A stretch of 64,000 nucleotides of DNA from Streptomyces sp. ISL-43 (GCF_018614195.1 NZ_JAGGOT010000035.1:1-64000); one strand, 5' to 3'; counted from the stretch's first letter, positions 18,531-27,584 are shown. Numbers and translations are program-made. The notes: a model not told the origin generated them from the sequence alone.

Positions 18531-18552
18531 GGCCGCGCCCTCCGGCGCGGCC
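18531..18552. terminator. First hairpin of a bidirectional terminator
   Basis: GGCCGCGCC and GGCGCGGCC form a 9-bp stem with a CTCC loop, between the convergent NsdA-type and phosphatase genes. Confidence 0.6.
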
Positions 18553-18579
18553 CTGAACTCCTGAACCTGGTACGCGCAG

Positions 18580-18599
18580 GGGCCCGACGGATCGGGCCC
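18580..18599. terminator. Second hairpin of a bidirectional terminator
   Basis: GGGCCCGA and TCGGGCCC form an 8-bp stem with a 4-base loop, six bases from the phosphatase stop codon. It is likely used by the minus-strand gene. Confidence 0.6.
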
Positions 18600-18604
18600 G
18601 CCCG

Positions 18605-20032
18605 CTACGAGCCGATCCTGGCCACCAGCACGCAGGCGTCGTCCTCGCGCTCGCCCTCTCCGAACTCCCCGATCACCAGGCGCACGCATTCCTGCGCCGA
18701 CCGCGCCGCCGAGAAGTGCGGGGCGAGAGCCAGCAGCCGCGCGGTCCCGTCGGCCTTGCTGAACTCGATGCTGCGCGGCGTCAGTCCGTCGGTGTGCAGG
18801 ACGAGCACGTCGCCGGCCTCCAGCCGCTCCTCCGCCTGTCCGTACGTCGCTCCGGAGGTCGCTCCGAGCAGTACGCCCTCGGGCGGCAGCAGCGAGCGGC
18901 CCTGGCCGCGCCGGAACAGCAGCGGGGCGGGATGGCCGGCCTGCGCCCAGGACAGCACCCGGCGGGCGGGATCGTAGCGACAGCAAACCGCCGATCCCAG
19001 CGCGGGCTGTACGGAGGTTTCCAGGAGCTGGTTCAGCCAGCCCATCAGGGGGCCCGGCTCGATGCCCGCCATGGCCATCCCGCGCAGGGCGCCGAGCATC
19101 ATCGCCATGCCGGAGGTGGCGGTCACCCCGTGCCCGGTCAGATCGCCGACGGTCAACATGGAGTGCCCGTCGGGCAGTTCGAGCGCGTCGTACCAGTCGC
19201 CGCCGATCAGCGCGCTGGTCGCGGAGGGCAGATAGTGCGCGGCGACGTCCAGTGCCCGGGTGCTGTCGTGCGGGAACCGCAGGGAGCCGCGCCACGGGGG
19301 GAGCACGGCTTCCTGCAGCTCGACCGCCAGCCGGCGCTCGGTCTGCGCGATCTCCTGCCGGCGCTGCAGCGAGTCGCGGGACTCGCGCACCGCCCGCTGG
19401 CTGCGGCGCAGTTCGCTCACGTCGCGCAGTACGGCCCACATGGAGGCCGTACAGCCGTCGGAGTCGAGTACCGGCTCGCCCCTCATGTGCAGCGTCCGGA
19501 CGCGGCCGTCGGCCCGGACGATGCGGAACTCGCCGTCTATGGGCTTGCCGTCCACCAGGCAGGCCGTCACCATCGCCGTCAGCAGCGGCTGGTCCTCGGA
19601 GAACAGGGTGGAGCCCAGCTCGTCGAGGGGCAGCGCGCCGGCTTCCGGGGAGCGGCCGAAGATCTGGAAGAGCTCGTCGGACCAGTTGACCTCGTCGGTC
19701 AGCAGGTTCCACTCGGCGCTGCCGACCCGGGTCTGCTGGGCCTCCGCCCCGGTCTCGGGGGCGGCTTGCGGCACCGCTGCGGCTTCGGGCGCGGCGGCCG
19801 GCAGGCCCTCCTTGAGCTGGCCGAGGTGTTCGCGGAGGTCGTCGAGGTGGTGGACGGCGAGATCGCACAGTGCGCGCTGCCAGCGGCCCTGCGCGTCGTC
19901 GTCGTCGACGACGGTGTCGCGGCGGACGGCGTCGACTTCTCCCCGGAGCCTTCGGGTCTGGGAGATCAGTGCGTCCACCGACCCTGGCTCGGGGGGCTGC
20001 GCGGGGCGGTCCGCGTACAGGTGGGACGGCAT
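18605..20032 (-). CDS. PAS-domain PP2C/SpoIIE serine/threonine phosphatase
   Basis: 475 residues from ATG 20032, with GGAG six bases upstream. Residues 1-110 are helical and Ala/Pro-rich. A PAS domain covers about 115-235 (WNLLTDEVNWSDELFQIFG, FRIVRADGRVRTLHMRGEP), then a SpoIIE-type PP2C domain to the end with metal-binding DWYD and GDLTGHG motifs and the final EDDACVLVARI. In streptomycetes such phosphatases usually dephosphorylate anti-anti-sigma factors or sense signals through PAS. No anti-sigma or kinase gene is adjacent, so its partner is elsewhere. No membrane helix is seen. Confidence 0.88.
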   Translation of the reverse strand: MPSHLYADRPAQPPEPGSVDALISQTRRLRGEVDAVRRDTVVDDDDAQGRWQRALCDLAVHHLDDLREHLGQLKEGLPAAAPEAAAVPQAAPETGAEAQQTRVGSAEWNLLTDEVNWSDELFQIFGRSPEAGALPLDELGSTLFSEDQPLLTAMVTACLVDGKPIDGEFRIVRADGRVRTLHMRGEPVLDSDGCTASMWAVLRDVSELRRSQRAVRESRDSLQRRQEIAQTERRLAVELQEAVLPPWRGSLRFPHDSTRALDVAAHYLPSATSALIGGDWYDALELPDGHSMLTVGDLTGHGVTATSGMAMMLGALRGMAMAGIEPGPLMGWLNQLLETSVQPALGSAVCCRYDPARRVLSWAQAGHPAPLLFRRGQGRSLLPPEGVLLGATSGATYGQAEERLEAGDVLVLHTDGLTPRSIEFSKADGTARLLALAPHFSAARSAQECVRLVIGEFGEGEREDDACVLVARIGS

Positions 20033-20165
20033 GAGAACTCCGATACAGGCGCGGCACGGCCAAGTCTGAGGAGGGACCGGTTCTGATGGAAGGGCCTGTA
20101 ACGACTCTTGCACAGGCGGCGACGGCCTGTAAGGCGTTTGGCAACATCTGTAGCGGGCTTGCTTA

Positions 20166-20177
20166 AGGCATATGCCT
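20166..20177. promoter_or_regulatory. 12-bp palindrome upstream of the phosphatase
   Basis: AGGCATATGCCT is a perfect palindrome about 135 bp upstream of the phosphatase start, in a gap with no other gene. It is a possible regulator site; no regulator is assigned. Confidence 0.3.
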
Positions 20178-20276
20178 GCGGCCTCCCGGCCCCTCTCGGG
20201 TGTGCGAACGAATCCAGTCAAACCCTGCCGGCGGATCGGGACCGGAGCCCCGTCGATCCTTGCGGTGCCTGGGCCG

Positions 20277-20420
20277 TTACACGGCGAGCGGCACCGGTTG
20301 GATCTCGCCGGCCGGGTGGCCCGTGCGCTCGTTGATGCGCTGGACCGCGTCCGCCGAGGGTGCCTCGGAGAGGCAGTAGACCGTGCCGGACGCCGGGTCG
20401 GCCCAGGCGCGCGTCCACGC
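20277..20420 (-). pseudogene. Truncated DUF4242/nickel-binding (SCO4226-type) remnant
   Basis: The last 46 or so codons on the minus strand read as the C-terminal half of the small SCO4226-like family (RAWADPASGTVYCLSEAPSA, then VQRINERTGHPAGEI, PVPL ending). Family members are about 80 residues with an N-terminal MxxFMDVH-like half. Here the in-frame upstream sequence is unrelated, without a plausible start codon, so the 5' half is lost. The remaining part is well conserved, suggesting recent loss. A short functional protein from a non-standard start cannot be excluded. Confidence 0.55.
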
Positions 20421-20655
20421 CGCACCGCCGGGCTCCCGGCGCTCTCCTTCCGTCGTTCCCCCGCGGCCGGAAACCGGCCTTTCGGACGGGGATGGTCGAT
20501 CGTACGGCCGAGGTGTACGAGGGACGTTGCCCCGGCTGCTCGCGAAAAGCGGTGCGGGACCCGGATCAACTCGCCCGGGCCGGTACCCCCCGAACGAAGG
20601 ACCCCCGTGTTGCGGCCGGGCCCCGCGCGCGCCGCCGCCGGGGTCGGGCCGGGAC

Positions 20656-20684
20656 TTCCCAGCGCACCGGGTGATGGCTACCCT
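20656..20684 (+). promoter_or_regulatory. Promoter of the molybdenum hydroxylase operon
   Basis: TTCCCA and TACCCT are separated by 17 bp, about 30 bp upstream of the TTG start. This fits a vegetative-type streptomycete promoter but was found by eye only. Confidence 0.4.
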
Positions 20685-20714
20685 ACGTGTCGGTAATGAG
20701 CCGGGGAGGTCCGC

Positions 20715-23051
20715 TTGGGCGGGCTGCGCGCAGGGTGGGGACACGACGACATGACCGGGCAGAGCCACGCGCCGACCGGCGGCCACAGCCGCGCAGAGGA
20801 TCCCCGGGAGCCCGGCGGCGCTCCGGGCCGGCCGGCCGAGGGCGGGGGGCACAGCCGGCGGTCCTTCCTCACCTACCTCGTCGCGGCGCCGACCCTCGCC
20901 CTCGTCACCCGCGCCGGGGCCGACGCCTTGGCCCCGCAGGCCGCCCACGCCGTGATCCCGACCCTGCCCGCCATCGCCGACCTGCTGGACCTCGGCGACC
21001 TGTTCATCCTGGCCGGCGCCCCCACCTCCGCCCTGCTCGCGCTCGTCGTCGACGCCGACGGGACCATCCGCTTCCGGCTGCCGCGCGAGGAAGTGGGCCA
21101 GGGCCTGACCACCGCGGTGGCGATGCTCGTCGCCGAGGAACTCGACGCGCCACTGGCCGGCGTACGGGTCGAACTGGACGACGCCCGCCCCGAGCTGCTC
21201 TTCAACCAGCTCACCGGCTCCTCCAACTCCATCCGCTCCCTCTACGGACCGGTCCGCCAGTGCGCCGCCACCGCCCGCGCCCGCCTCGTCGCGGCCGCCG
21301 CGCGGCACTGGAGCCTCCCGGCGTCCTCCCTCACCACCGCGAACGGCGCCGTCAGCGCCCCCGACGGCCGCACCGCCGGCTACGGCTCGCTCGCCGCGGC
21401 CGCCGCCGACCCCGCCCTGATCGTCCTCGGCGCCACCCCCAAGCCGGCCGCGAAGCACACGCTCGTCGGCAAGCCCACCAGCCGGATCGACGCCCGCGCC
21501 ATGGTCACCGGGGCCCAGCGCTACACCCTCGACCTCGACGTGCCCGGTGCCAAGCCCTGCGTGGTCCGCCGCCCGCCGACCCTCGGCGGCAGCGTCCGCG
21601 CCGTGGCCAACCTCGCCGCCGTCGAGGCCATGCCCGGCGTCCTGCACGTGGTCACCGTCGCCACCGGCGTGGCCGTCGTCGCCGAGACCTTCGGCCAGGC
21701 CCTCGACGCCAAGGCCGCCCTCCAGGTCACCTGGGGACCGGGCCCCGCCGACCAGCTCTCGGACGCACAGGTCCGTACGAAGCTGCGCGCCGCCACGCCG
21801 CCGCTGCTGGTGCCGCCGCTGCTCACGGCGCACGTGGACGCCGAGTTCGACTTCGCCTTCGTCAGCCACGCCCCGATGGAGACCAACTCCGCCGTGGCGG
21901 ACGTCCGCGACGACCGCGCGGAGATCTGGTCCGGGCTCAAGTCCCCGATCGTGGCCCGCGAGACGATCGCCGCCGACCTCGGCCTGCCGCTCGACAAGGT
22001 CACCGTCCACGTGGTCCAGGCCGGCGGTTCCTTCGGCCGCCGGCTGTTCTTCGACGCCGCCCTGGAGGCGGCCCGGATCTCCAAGGCGTGCCGCCGCCCG
22101 GTCCGCCTGATGTGGACCCGCGTCGACGACACCCGGCACGGCCGGATGCGCCCCGCCACGCACCACAAGATCCGTGCCACCCACCTGCTCGGCGAGGTGC
22201 TCAGCTTCGAACACCGGGTCGCCGCCGCCGAGACCGACTTCCGGCACGGCCTCGGCGAGATCATCACCGCCACCGCCGCGAGCCTTCCGCTCGGCATCGG
22301 CAACGCGACCCTCGCCCAGACGCTGTTCCTCACCACGATCAAGTCCCCGTACCACTTCGGGCTCACCACCCAGGCGCTCACGGAGGTCCCGACCGGGGTG
22401 CCCACTGGTTCCTGGCGCTCGGTGTACTCGGCGAACACCCGGGGCGCCGAGGAGATCGTGGTCGACGAGCTGGCCGCCGCGACCGGGCGTGACCCGTACC
22501 GGTTCCGCCGGACCTTCCTGAAGACGGCAGCCCAGCGCGCCGTGCTCGACAAGGTGGCGACGGAAGGGAACTGGGGCCGCGCCCTGCCCGTCGGGTGCGC
22601 CCAGGGCATCGCCTTCCACGAGGAGTACAAGTCCCGTACCGCCTGCCTGGTGGAGATCGACACCAGGGATCCGGAGCACGTCCGCGTCACCAAGGCCGTC
22701 ATCGCCGTCGACGTGGGCCTGCCCGTCAACCCGCGCGGTCTGGAGGCCCAGATGATCGGCGGTCTCACCGACGCCATCTCCACCACGCTGAAGGCCGGCC
22801 TGCACCTGGACAAGGGTCTCCCGCTGGAGGGCAGTTACAGCCAGTTCCACTGGGCGCAGCAGCGCGACACCCCGCGCGACGTACGGGTCTTCGTGCTCCC
22901 GGCGACCGGCACGGCGCCGGGCGGCGCCGGCGAGCTGGGCCTGCCCGCCGCCGTGGGCGCGATCGCCAACGCCTACGCCCGGGCCACCGGCACCAAGCCG
23001 CGCAGCTTCCCCCTCGACTTCGACGTCGACTTCACCCCTTACCCCCGCTAG
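20715..23051 (+). CDS. Molybdopterin-binding large subunit, xanthine dehydrogenase family
   Basis: 778 residues from TTG 20715, chosen for the strong GGGGAGGT four bases upstream. ATG 20751 is the alternative. A twin-arginine signal (HSRRSFLTYLVAAPTLALV) follows, so the holoenzyme is exported folded with its cofactor. The rest is an aldehyde oxidase/IorB-like molybdopterin domain, with GQGLTTAVAMLVAEEL, GGSFGRRLFFDAA and the C-terminal GGAGELGLPAAVGAIANA, which carries the catalytic Glu. It pairs with the next (2Fe-2S) gene; no FAD subunit is present, as in isoquinoline 1-oxidoreductase-like enzymes that pass electrons to a cytochrome or other acceptor. The substrate is unknown. Confidence 0.88.
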   Translation: MGGLRAGWGHDDMTGQSHAPTGGHSRAEDPREPGGAPGRPAEGGGHSRRSFLTYLVAAPTLALVTRAGADALAPQAAHAVIPTLPAIADLLDLGDLFILAGAPTSALLALVVDADGTIRFRLPREEVGQGLTTAVAMLVAEELDAPLAGVRVELDDARPELLFNQLTGSSNSIRSLYGPVRQCAATARARLVAAAARHWSLPASSLTTANGAVSAPDGRTAGYGSLAAAAADPALIVLGATPKPAAKHTLVGKPTSRIDARAMVTGAQRYTLDLDVPGAKPCVVRRPPTLGGSVRAVANLAAVEAMPGVLHVVTVATGVAVVAETFGQALDAKAALQVTWGPGPADQLSDAQVRTKLRAATPPLLVPPLLTAHVDAEFDFAFVSHAPMETNSAVADVRDDRAEIWSGLKSPIVARETIAADLGLPLDKVTVHVVQAGGSFGRRLFFDAALEAARISKACRRPVRLMWTRVDDTRHGRMRPATHHKIRATHLLGEVLSFEHRVAAAETDFRHGLGEIITATAASLPLGIGNATLAQTLFLTTIKSPYHFGLTTQALTEVPTGVPTGSWRSVYSANTRGAEEIVVDELAAATGRDPYRFRRTFLKTAAQRAVLDKVATEGNWGRALPVGCAQGIAFHEEYKSRTACLVEIDTRDPEHVRVTKAVIAVDVGLPVNPRGLEAQMIGGLTDAISTTLKAGLHLDKGLPLEGSYSQFHWAQQRDTPRDVRVFVLPATGTAPGGAGELGLPAAVGAIANAYARATGTKPRSFPLDFDVDFTPYPR

Positions 23052-23066
23052 TCCAGGAGCCGAGCC

Positions 23067-23522
23067 GTGCCCTCGCACACCTTCACCGTCAACGGGCAGA
23101 GCGTCACCGTGGACGCGCCCGACGATCTGCCCCTGCTGTGGGTGCTGCGCGACATGCTGGGCGTGCGCGGCCCCAAGTACGGCTGCGGCGTGGACGTCTG
23201 CAAGGCCTGCACCAGCCACCTCGACGGTGCGGACGTCCGCCCCTGCGTCGTGCCGGTCTCCGCGTGCGCGGGGAAGTCGGTCACCACGATCGAGGGCCTG
23301 GCGAACGGCGACGAGCTGCACCCCGTGCAGGAGGCCTGGCTCGAACAGGACGTCTCCCAGTGCGGTTTCTGCCAGCCGGGCCAGATCATGGCGGCGGTGG
23401 CCCTGCTGAAGCGGACGAGCACGCCCACGGACGAGGACATCGACGCGATCGCCAACATCTGCCGCTGCGGCACCTACTTCCGCATCCGGGAGGCGATCCG
23501 CAGCGCGGCCGCCAAGATGTAG
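23067..23522 (+). CDS. (2Fe-2S)-binding small subunit of molybdenum hydroxylase
   Basis: 151 residues from GTG 23067, with AGGAG upstream, 15 bp after the large subunit. The plant-ferredoxin-type cluster (GCGVDVCKAC, then C in RPCVVPV) and the second helical cluster (CGFCQPGQ, then CRCGTY) are both complete. This is the standard small subunit of xanthine dehydrogenase/aldehyde oxidase enzymes, of normal length. It carries no signal peptide of its own, so it presumably travels with the Tat-exported large subunit. Together they form a two-subunit IorAB-like enzyme. Confidence 0.9.
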   Translation: MPSHTFTVNGQSVTVDAPDDLPLLWVLRDMLGVRGPKYGCGVDVCKACTSHLDGADVRPCVVPVSACAGKSVTTIEGLANGDELHPVQEAWLEQDVSQCGFCQPGQIMAAVALLKRTSTPTDEDIDAIANICRCGTYFRIREAIRSAAAKM

Positions 23523-23641
23523 GCGGGCGCTGCCGGCACACCGCGTCGAAGTGGTGTTCGGTTCGGGCTCCGGCAGGGTTCACCCCGTGACACAGGGCTT
23601 ATGAGGGAAAAATCAGGACGCTTGTATCTGATCATGCCTGA

Positions 23642-25612
23642 ATGAGGCGTATCAATGCGAAACGTGTGCTGGTCGGTGAACCGCTCGACACCGCGCGTCT
23701 GGGCGAGACCCTGCTTCCCAAACGGCTCGCCCTCCCCATCTTCTGCAGCGACCCGCTCTCCTCGGTGGCCTACGCCACCGAGGAGATCCTGCTGATCCTC
23801 GCCCTCGGCGGCGTCGCGCTGCTCCACCTCGCCTGGTACGCGGCCGCCGCCATCGTCTTCCTGCTCGTGGTCGTCGTCGCCTCCTACCGGCAGACCTGTC
23901 ACGCCTACCCGGGCGGCGGCGGAGCCTACATCGTCAGCTCCAAGAACCTCGGCGAGAGCGCCGCACTCACCGCCGCGAGCGCCCTGCTCGTCGACTACGT
24001 CATGACGGTCGCCGTCTCCGTCGTCTCCGGCGTCTCCGCCATCACCTCCGCCATCCCCGCCCTCGACGACCACGAAGTCTCCATGTCGGTGGGTTTCGTG
24101 GTGCTGCTGACCCTGATGAACCTGCGCGGCGTACGGGAGTCGGGCCGGGTCTTCGCCATCCCGACCTACGGCTTCGTGCTCGTCATCTACCTCATGTTCG
24201 CGGTGGCCGCCTACCGTCTCGCGACCGGCGACACCATCCGCGCCGAATCGGCCGAGCTGCCGATCACCGAAGCCGGCACCTACGCCGGGCTCGCCCTGGT
24301 GCTGCTCGCGCTGCGCGCCTTCGCCTCCGGCTGTACGGCGCTGACCGGCGTCGAGGCCATCAGCAACGGCGTGCCCGCCTTCCGGAAGCCGAAGAGCCAG
24401 AACGCGGCGACCACCCTCGCGGTGATGGGCGCGCTGGCCGTCACCATGTTCGGCGGGATCACCATCCTCGCGATGAACTACAAGGTGCACGTCGCGGCGG
24501 ATCCGGCCGAGCTCGGCCTGGCCCCCGGGACGCCGATGTCCACCGCGCTCGCACAGATCGGCCGCGCCACCTTCGGCGACTGGCACTTCCTCTTCTACCT
24601 GCTCCAGGCCGTCACGGCCGGCGTGCTGGTCCTCGCCGCGAACACCGCGTTCAACGGTTTCCCGATGCTCGCCTCCATCCTGGCCAAGGACCGGTACGTG
24701 CCGCGCCAGCTCTACAACCGCGGCGACCGGCTCGTCTACTCGAACGGCGTCGTCCTGCTGGCGCTCGCCGCCATCGCCCTCATCGTCGCCTTCGACGCCC
24801 AGCTGACCCGCCTCATCCAGCTGTACATCATCGGCGTCTTCGTCTCCTTCACCCTCTCGCAGGCCGGCATGGTCCGGCACTGGAAGCAGGAACTCGCCTC
24901 GCCCGAGACCCGGCAGGAGGAGCGGATCCACATCCACCGCAGGCGCGCCATCAACGCCGTCGGCGCCGTCATGACCTCCGTGGTCCTGGTCATCGTCCTG
25001 ATCACCAAGTTCACCCACGGTGCCTGGCTCGTGGTCATCGCCATGCCGCTGCTCTTCCTCGGCATGAAGGGCGTGCGCCGCCACTACGACACCGTGGCGC
25101 GGGAAGTGGCCGTCGCCCCCGGGATGAAACCGCGCAAGCCCTCCCGCCACCACGTCGTCGTCCTCGTCGCCGCCGTCCACGCCCCGACGCTCAAAGCCCT
25201 CGGCTTCGCCATGGGACTGCGGCCCGACACCCTGACGGCCGTCTCGGTGGCCGCCGACGAGGAGGACGCGGACCGGCTGCGGGCGGCCTGGGCCGAGCAC
25301 GACCCGGGCATCGCGCTGAAGGTGCTGCACTCCCCGTACCGGGAGGTCATCGGGCCGGTGCTCGCCTACGTACAGGAGCAGGCGGCCGCCGAGGGGACGG
25401 ACATGCTGTCGGTGGTGATCCCCGAGTACGTGGTCGGGCACTGGTGGGAGCAGCCCCTGCACAACCAGAACGCGCTGCGGCTCAAGGCGCGGTTGCTGTT
25501 CACGCCCGGGGTCGCGGTCATCGACGTGCCGTATCTCCTGGAGTCGGCGAAGTCCGCGAAGCCCGCGGAACCGGAGGCGCCGGAGCCGGAGGGGGAACGG
25601 GTGCCGGGGTAG
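23642..25612 (+). CDS. KimA-like potassium importer (APC superfamily)
   Basis: 656 residues with about 12 transmembrane helices in the first 450 and a soluble C-terminal domain. The sequence follows Bacillus KimA closely: SDPLSSVAYATEEILLILA, SYRQTCHAYPGGGGAYIVS, SGCTALTGVEAISNGVPAF, LAANTAFNGFPMLASILAKD and a tail with HSPYREV and HNQNALRLKARL. KimA imports potassium with protons as a dimer and is inhibited by cyclic di-AMP. No obvious ribosome site precedes ATG 23642. I saw no ydaO riboswitch in the 119-bp leader. Its last 95 bases overlap the convergent PucR gene. A potassium role is by homology; other APC substrates remain possible. Confidence 0.8.
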   Translation: MRRINAKRVLVGEPLDTARLGETLLPKRLALPIFCSDPLSSVAYATEEILLILALGGVALLHLAWYAAAAIVFLLVVVVASYRQTCHAYPGGGGAYIVSSKNLGESAALTAASALLVDYVMTVAVSVVSGVSAITSAIPALDDHEVSMSVGFVVLLTLMNLRGVRESGRVFAIPTYGFVLVIYLMFAVAAYRLATGDTIRAESAELPITEAGTYAGLALVLLALRAFASGCTALTGVEAISNGVPAFRKPKSQNAATTLAVMGALAVTMFGGITILAMNYKVHVAADPAELGLAPGTPMSTALAQIGRATFGDWHFLFYLLQAVTAGVLVLAANTAFNGFPMLASILAKDRYVPRQLYNRGDRLVYSNGVVLLALAAIALIVAFDAQLTRLIQLYIIGVFVSFTLSQAGMVRHWKQELASPETRQEERIHIHRRRAINAVGAVMTSVVLVIVLITKFTHGAWLVVIAMPLLFLGMKGVRRHYDTVAREVAVAPGMKPRKPSRHHVVVLVAAVHAPTLKALGFAMGLRPDTLTAVSVAADEEDADRLRAAWAEHDPGIALKVLHSPYREVIGPVLAYVQEQAAAEGTDMLSVVIPEYVVGHWWEQPLHNQNALRLKARLLFTPGVAVIDVPYLLESAKSAKPAEPEAPEPEGERVPG

Positions 25613-26759
25613 CCGGGCGCAGGGTCACCGCCGTATGGGCCAGCGCCAGTTCCACCACGTGCGCCGGATCGGACAGGGAGCGGCCGGTGAGCTGCTCCAG
25701 GCGGCGAAGCCGGTTCGAGACCGTGTTGCGGTGGCAGTACAGCCGCTGCGCCGCGTACGTCGTCGAGCCCTGGCAGGTCAGCCAGGTGCCCAGGGTGGTC
25801 AGCAGCACCCGGCGGTCCTCCGGAGCCAGCGCCAGGACGGGACCCAGCACCACCTGGCGCAGCCGGCCCGCGAGATCGGGCTCGGCCGCGACCAGGGCCG
25901 CCGGGAGCCGCTCGTCCAGTAGAGAGGTGCGCGGGCCCTCCGAGGCGGGGGCCGTGCCCAGCGCGAGGACGGCCAGCCGGCGGGCCCGTGCCAGCTCCGC
26001 CGGCGACGACACCACCGGGCTCACCCCGGCGCGCACCCCGAGCGGGGCGAGCGCGTCCCGTACGGATTCCAGCGGAAGGTGGCCCAGGTCCACGAGCCCG
26101 GTCTCCCCGTCGGCGCGGATCCGCCACAGCACGCGCGGGGCGCCGGCGCCGGGGTGCGCGTCCGCGCTCCCGCCCGGGCCGAGGACCACGACCGCGAACC
26201 GGCCGCGCTCCGGCAGCCCGAGCCGGTGCGCCGACTCGGCGGCCGCCTCCGGCGGACCGGCTCCGTCGAACAGAGTGTCGAGCAGCGCCGCCCGCAGCTC
26301 CCGCTCGCGCTCGCCGCGCACGGTCTCGGCCCGCCGGTAGGACTCGGCCGCGGCGTCCGCCGTCCGGTCCATCACGTCCCACAGTGCCGGCGCCGCGGTC
26401 AGCAGCCGGGGCAGCGCGGCCCGGTCGTGGGCGGCCACCGCCTCGGTCAGGCTCTGCCACAGCAGTCGGCCGCCGAGCCGGTAGACGCGCAGCAGGGAGT
26501 CGAGCGGCAGCCCCTGGCCGGCGCGGAGCGCGCCCTCGGCGCGGGCGTCGGCGAGATCCGGCACGAGGCCGGGGGAACCGCCGGCCAGACCCTCGACGGC
26601 CTGGCGCAGGACGTCGTGTAACCGGTCGCGCAGTTCGGCCCGCCCGAGCAGGGCGGCGTAGGCGGGTTCCTCGGTCGGCATCCGGTCGGCGAGCCGGTGC
26701 GCCGCGACGGCGATCCGGCGGTTCAGGTCCTCGCGTATCTCCTCGATGATCCGCTCCAT
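25518..26759 (-). CDS. PucR/CdaR-family transcriptional regulator
   Basis: 413 residues. The N-terminal half is a helical RsbRD-like sensory domain (LRAGQGLPLDSLLRVYRLGG), followed by a GGDEF-like region and a C-terminal PucR HTH (TYAAQRLYCHRNTVSNRLRR, LEQLTGRSL). Such regulators usually control nearby catabolic or transport genes. The last 32 or so codons are a Pro/Ala-rich tail lying antisense to the 3' end of the KimA-like gene. It diverges from a TetR gene, with a palindrome between them. The ligand is unknown. Confidence 0.87.
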   Translation of the reverse strand: MERIIEEIREDLNRRIAVAAHRLADRMPTEEPAYAALLGRAELRDRLHDVLRQAVEGLAGGSPGLVPDLADARAEGALRAGQGLPLDSLLRVYRLGGRLLWQSLTEAVAAHDRAALPRLLTAAPALWDVMDRTADAAAESYRRAETVRGERERELRAALLDTLFDGAGPPEAAAESAHRLGLPERGRFAVVVLGPGGSADAHPGAGAPRVLWRIRADGETGLVDLGHLPLESVRDALAPLGVRAGVSPVVSSPAELARARRLAVLALGTAPASEGPRTSLLDERLPAALVAAEPDLAGRLRQVVLGPVLALAPEDRRVLLTTLGTWLTCQGSTTYAAQRLYCHRNTVSNRLRRLEQLTGRSLSDPAHVVELALAHTAVTLRPATPAPVPPPAPAPPVPRASRTSPTPGDTARR

Positions 26760-26833
26760 GACGGGCAGGGTGGCACGGCGGAGGGGGCGGTGGGGAGGGC
26801 CGGGACGGTGCCGTGTCCGCTAGCGTGTCCGAA

Positions 26834-26851
26834 GCACTGCGCGTGCAGTGC
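26834..26851. promoter_or_regulatory. Inverted repeat between PucR and TetR genes
   Basis: GCACTGC and GCAGTGC flank GCGT: perfect 7-bp arms, 75 bp from the PucR start and 115 bp from the TetR start. Next to it lies a CATATG. It is a likely site for the local TetR protein or for PucR. Confidence 0.45.
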
Positions 26852-26966
26852 ATATGCGGCGGTCATAGCAGCGGTACGGGCGTGCCCGGCGTACCGGCGG
26901 GCCGCAGCACCGCTTACGCCGTGCCGCCCCGCACGGCCCCGTGTCCACACCGTCAGGGATCCGCCC

Positions 26967-27530
26967 ATGCGCCAGAACCCGGAGCGCCGCGCCGCGCTGC
27001 TCGACGCCGCCATCGAAGTCCTCGCCCGCGAGGGCTCCCGCGGGCTCACCCTGCGTGCGGTGGACGTCGAGGCCGGGGTCCCGACGGGCACCTCCTCCAA
27101 CTACTTCGCCAACCGGGCCCAGTTGCTGGTACAGATCCTGCACCGCACCCGGGAGCGGCTGACCCCCGACCCGGCGGACCTGGCCGGCCCGCTCGACACG
27201 AGAGAGCTGCTCGGCCGGCTCGTGGAGCGCATGCGCCGCGAGCGCAGCGTCCACACCGCGATGCTGGAACTGAGGCTGGAGGCCACCCGGCGGCCCGAGC
27301 TCCAAAGCGAACTGGCCGGATTCCAGGGCGCCGAGCTGGAGGCGAACATCGCCTGGCACCTGGAGGCGGGACTGCCGGGGGACCGGCAGGGCGTGGTGCT
27401 GCTGTACCTGGCCATGCTGGGGCTGATCGTCGACGACCTGACCGCGCCCGGACTGCTGGACCCCTACCCGCTGGAGGGGCTCATCGACGTCATGGTCGAG
27501 CGCCTCCTCCCGGAGCACCCCGCCGACTGA
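26967..27530 (+). CDS. TetR-family regulator
   Basis: 187 residues from ATG 26967, preceded by AGGGAT; earlier starts would read through unrelated sequence. The N-terminal HTH is clear (RRAALLDAAIEVLAREGSRG, GVPTGTSSNYFANRAQL). The C-terminal ligand domain is of TetR_C type with no predicted ligand. It is divergent from the PucR gene and 54 bp upstream of a DUF6461 gene on the same strand. It may control either, or its own promoter through the palindrome at 26834. Confidence 0.87.
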   Translation: MRQNPERRAALLDAAIEVLAREGSRGLTLRAVDVEAGVPTGTSSNYFANRAQLLVQILHRTRERLTPDPADLAGPLDTRELLGRLVERMRRERSVHTAMLELRLEATRRPELQSELAGFQGAELEANIAWHLEAGLPGDRQGVVLLYLAMLGLIVDDLTAPGLLDPYPLEGLIDVMVERLLPEHPAD

Positions 27531-27584
27531 CTATCGTGCCGGTGGGGGAGCACCGAGCACCGGCACGAAGCGCGGGAGGGCACC

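Noticed and set aside
23523..23641. Cyclic di-AMP (ydaO) riboswitch upstream of the KimA-like gene
   Set aside because: The 119-bp leader shows no recognisable ydaO core. A covariance-model search would settle this.
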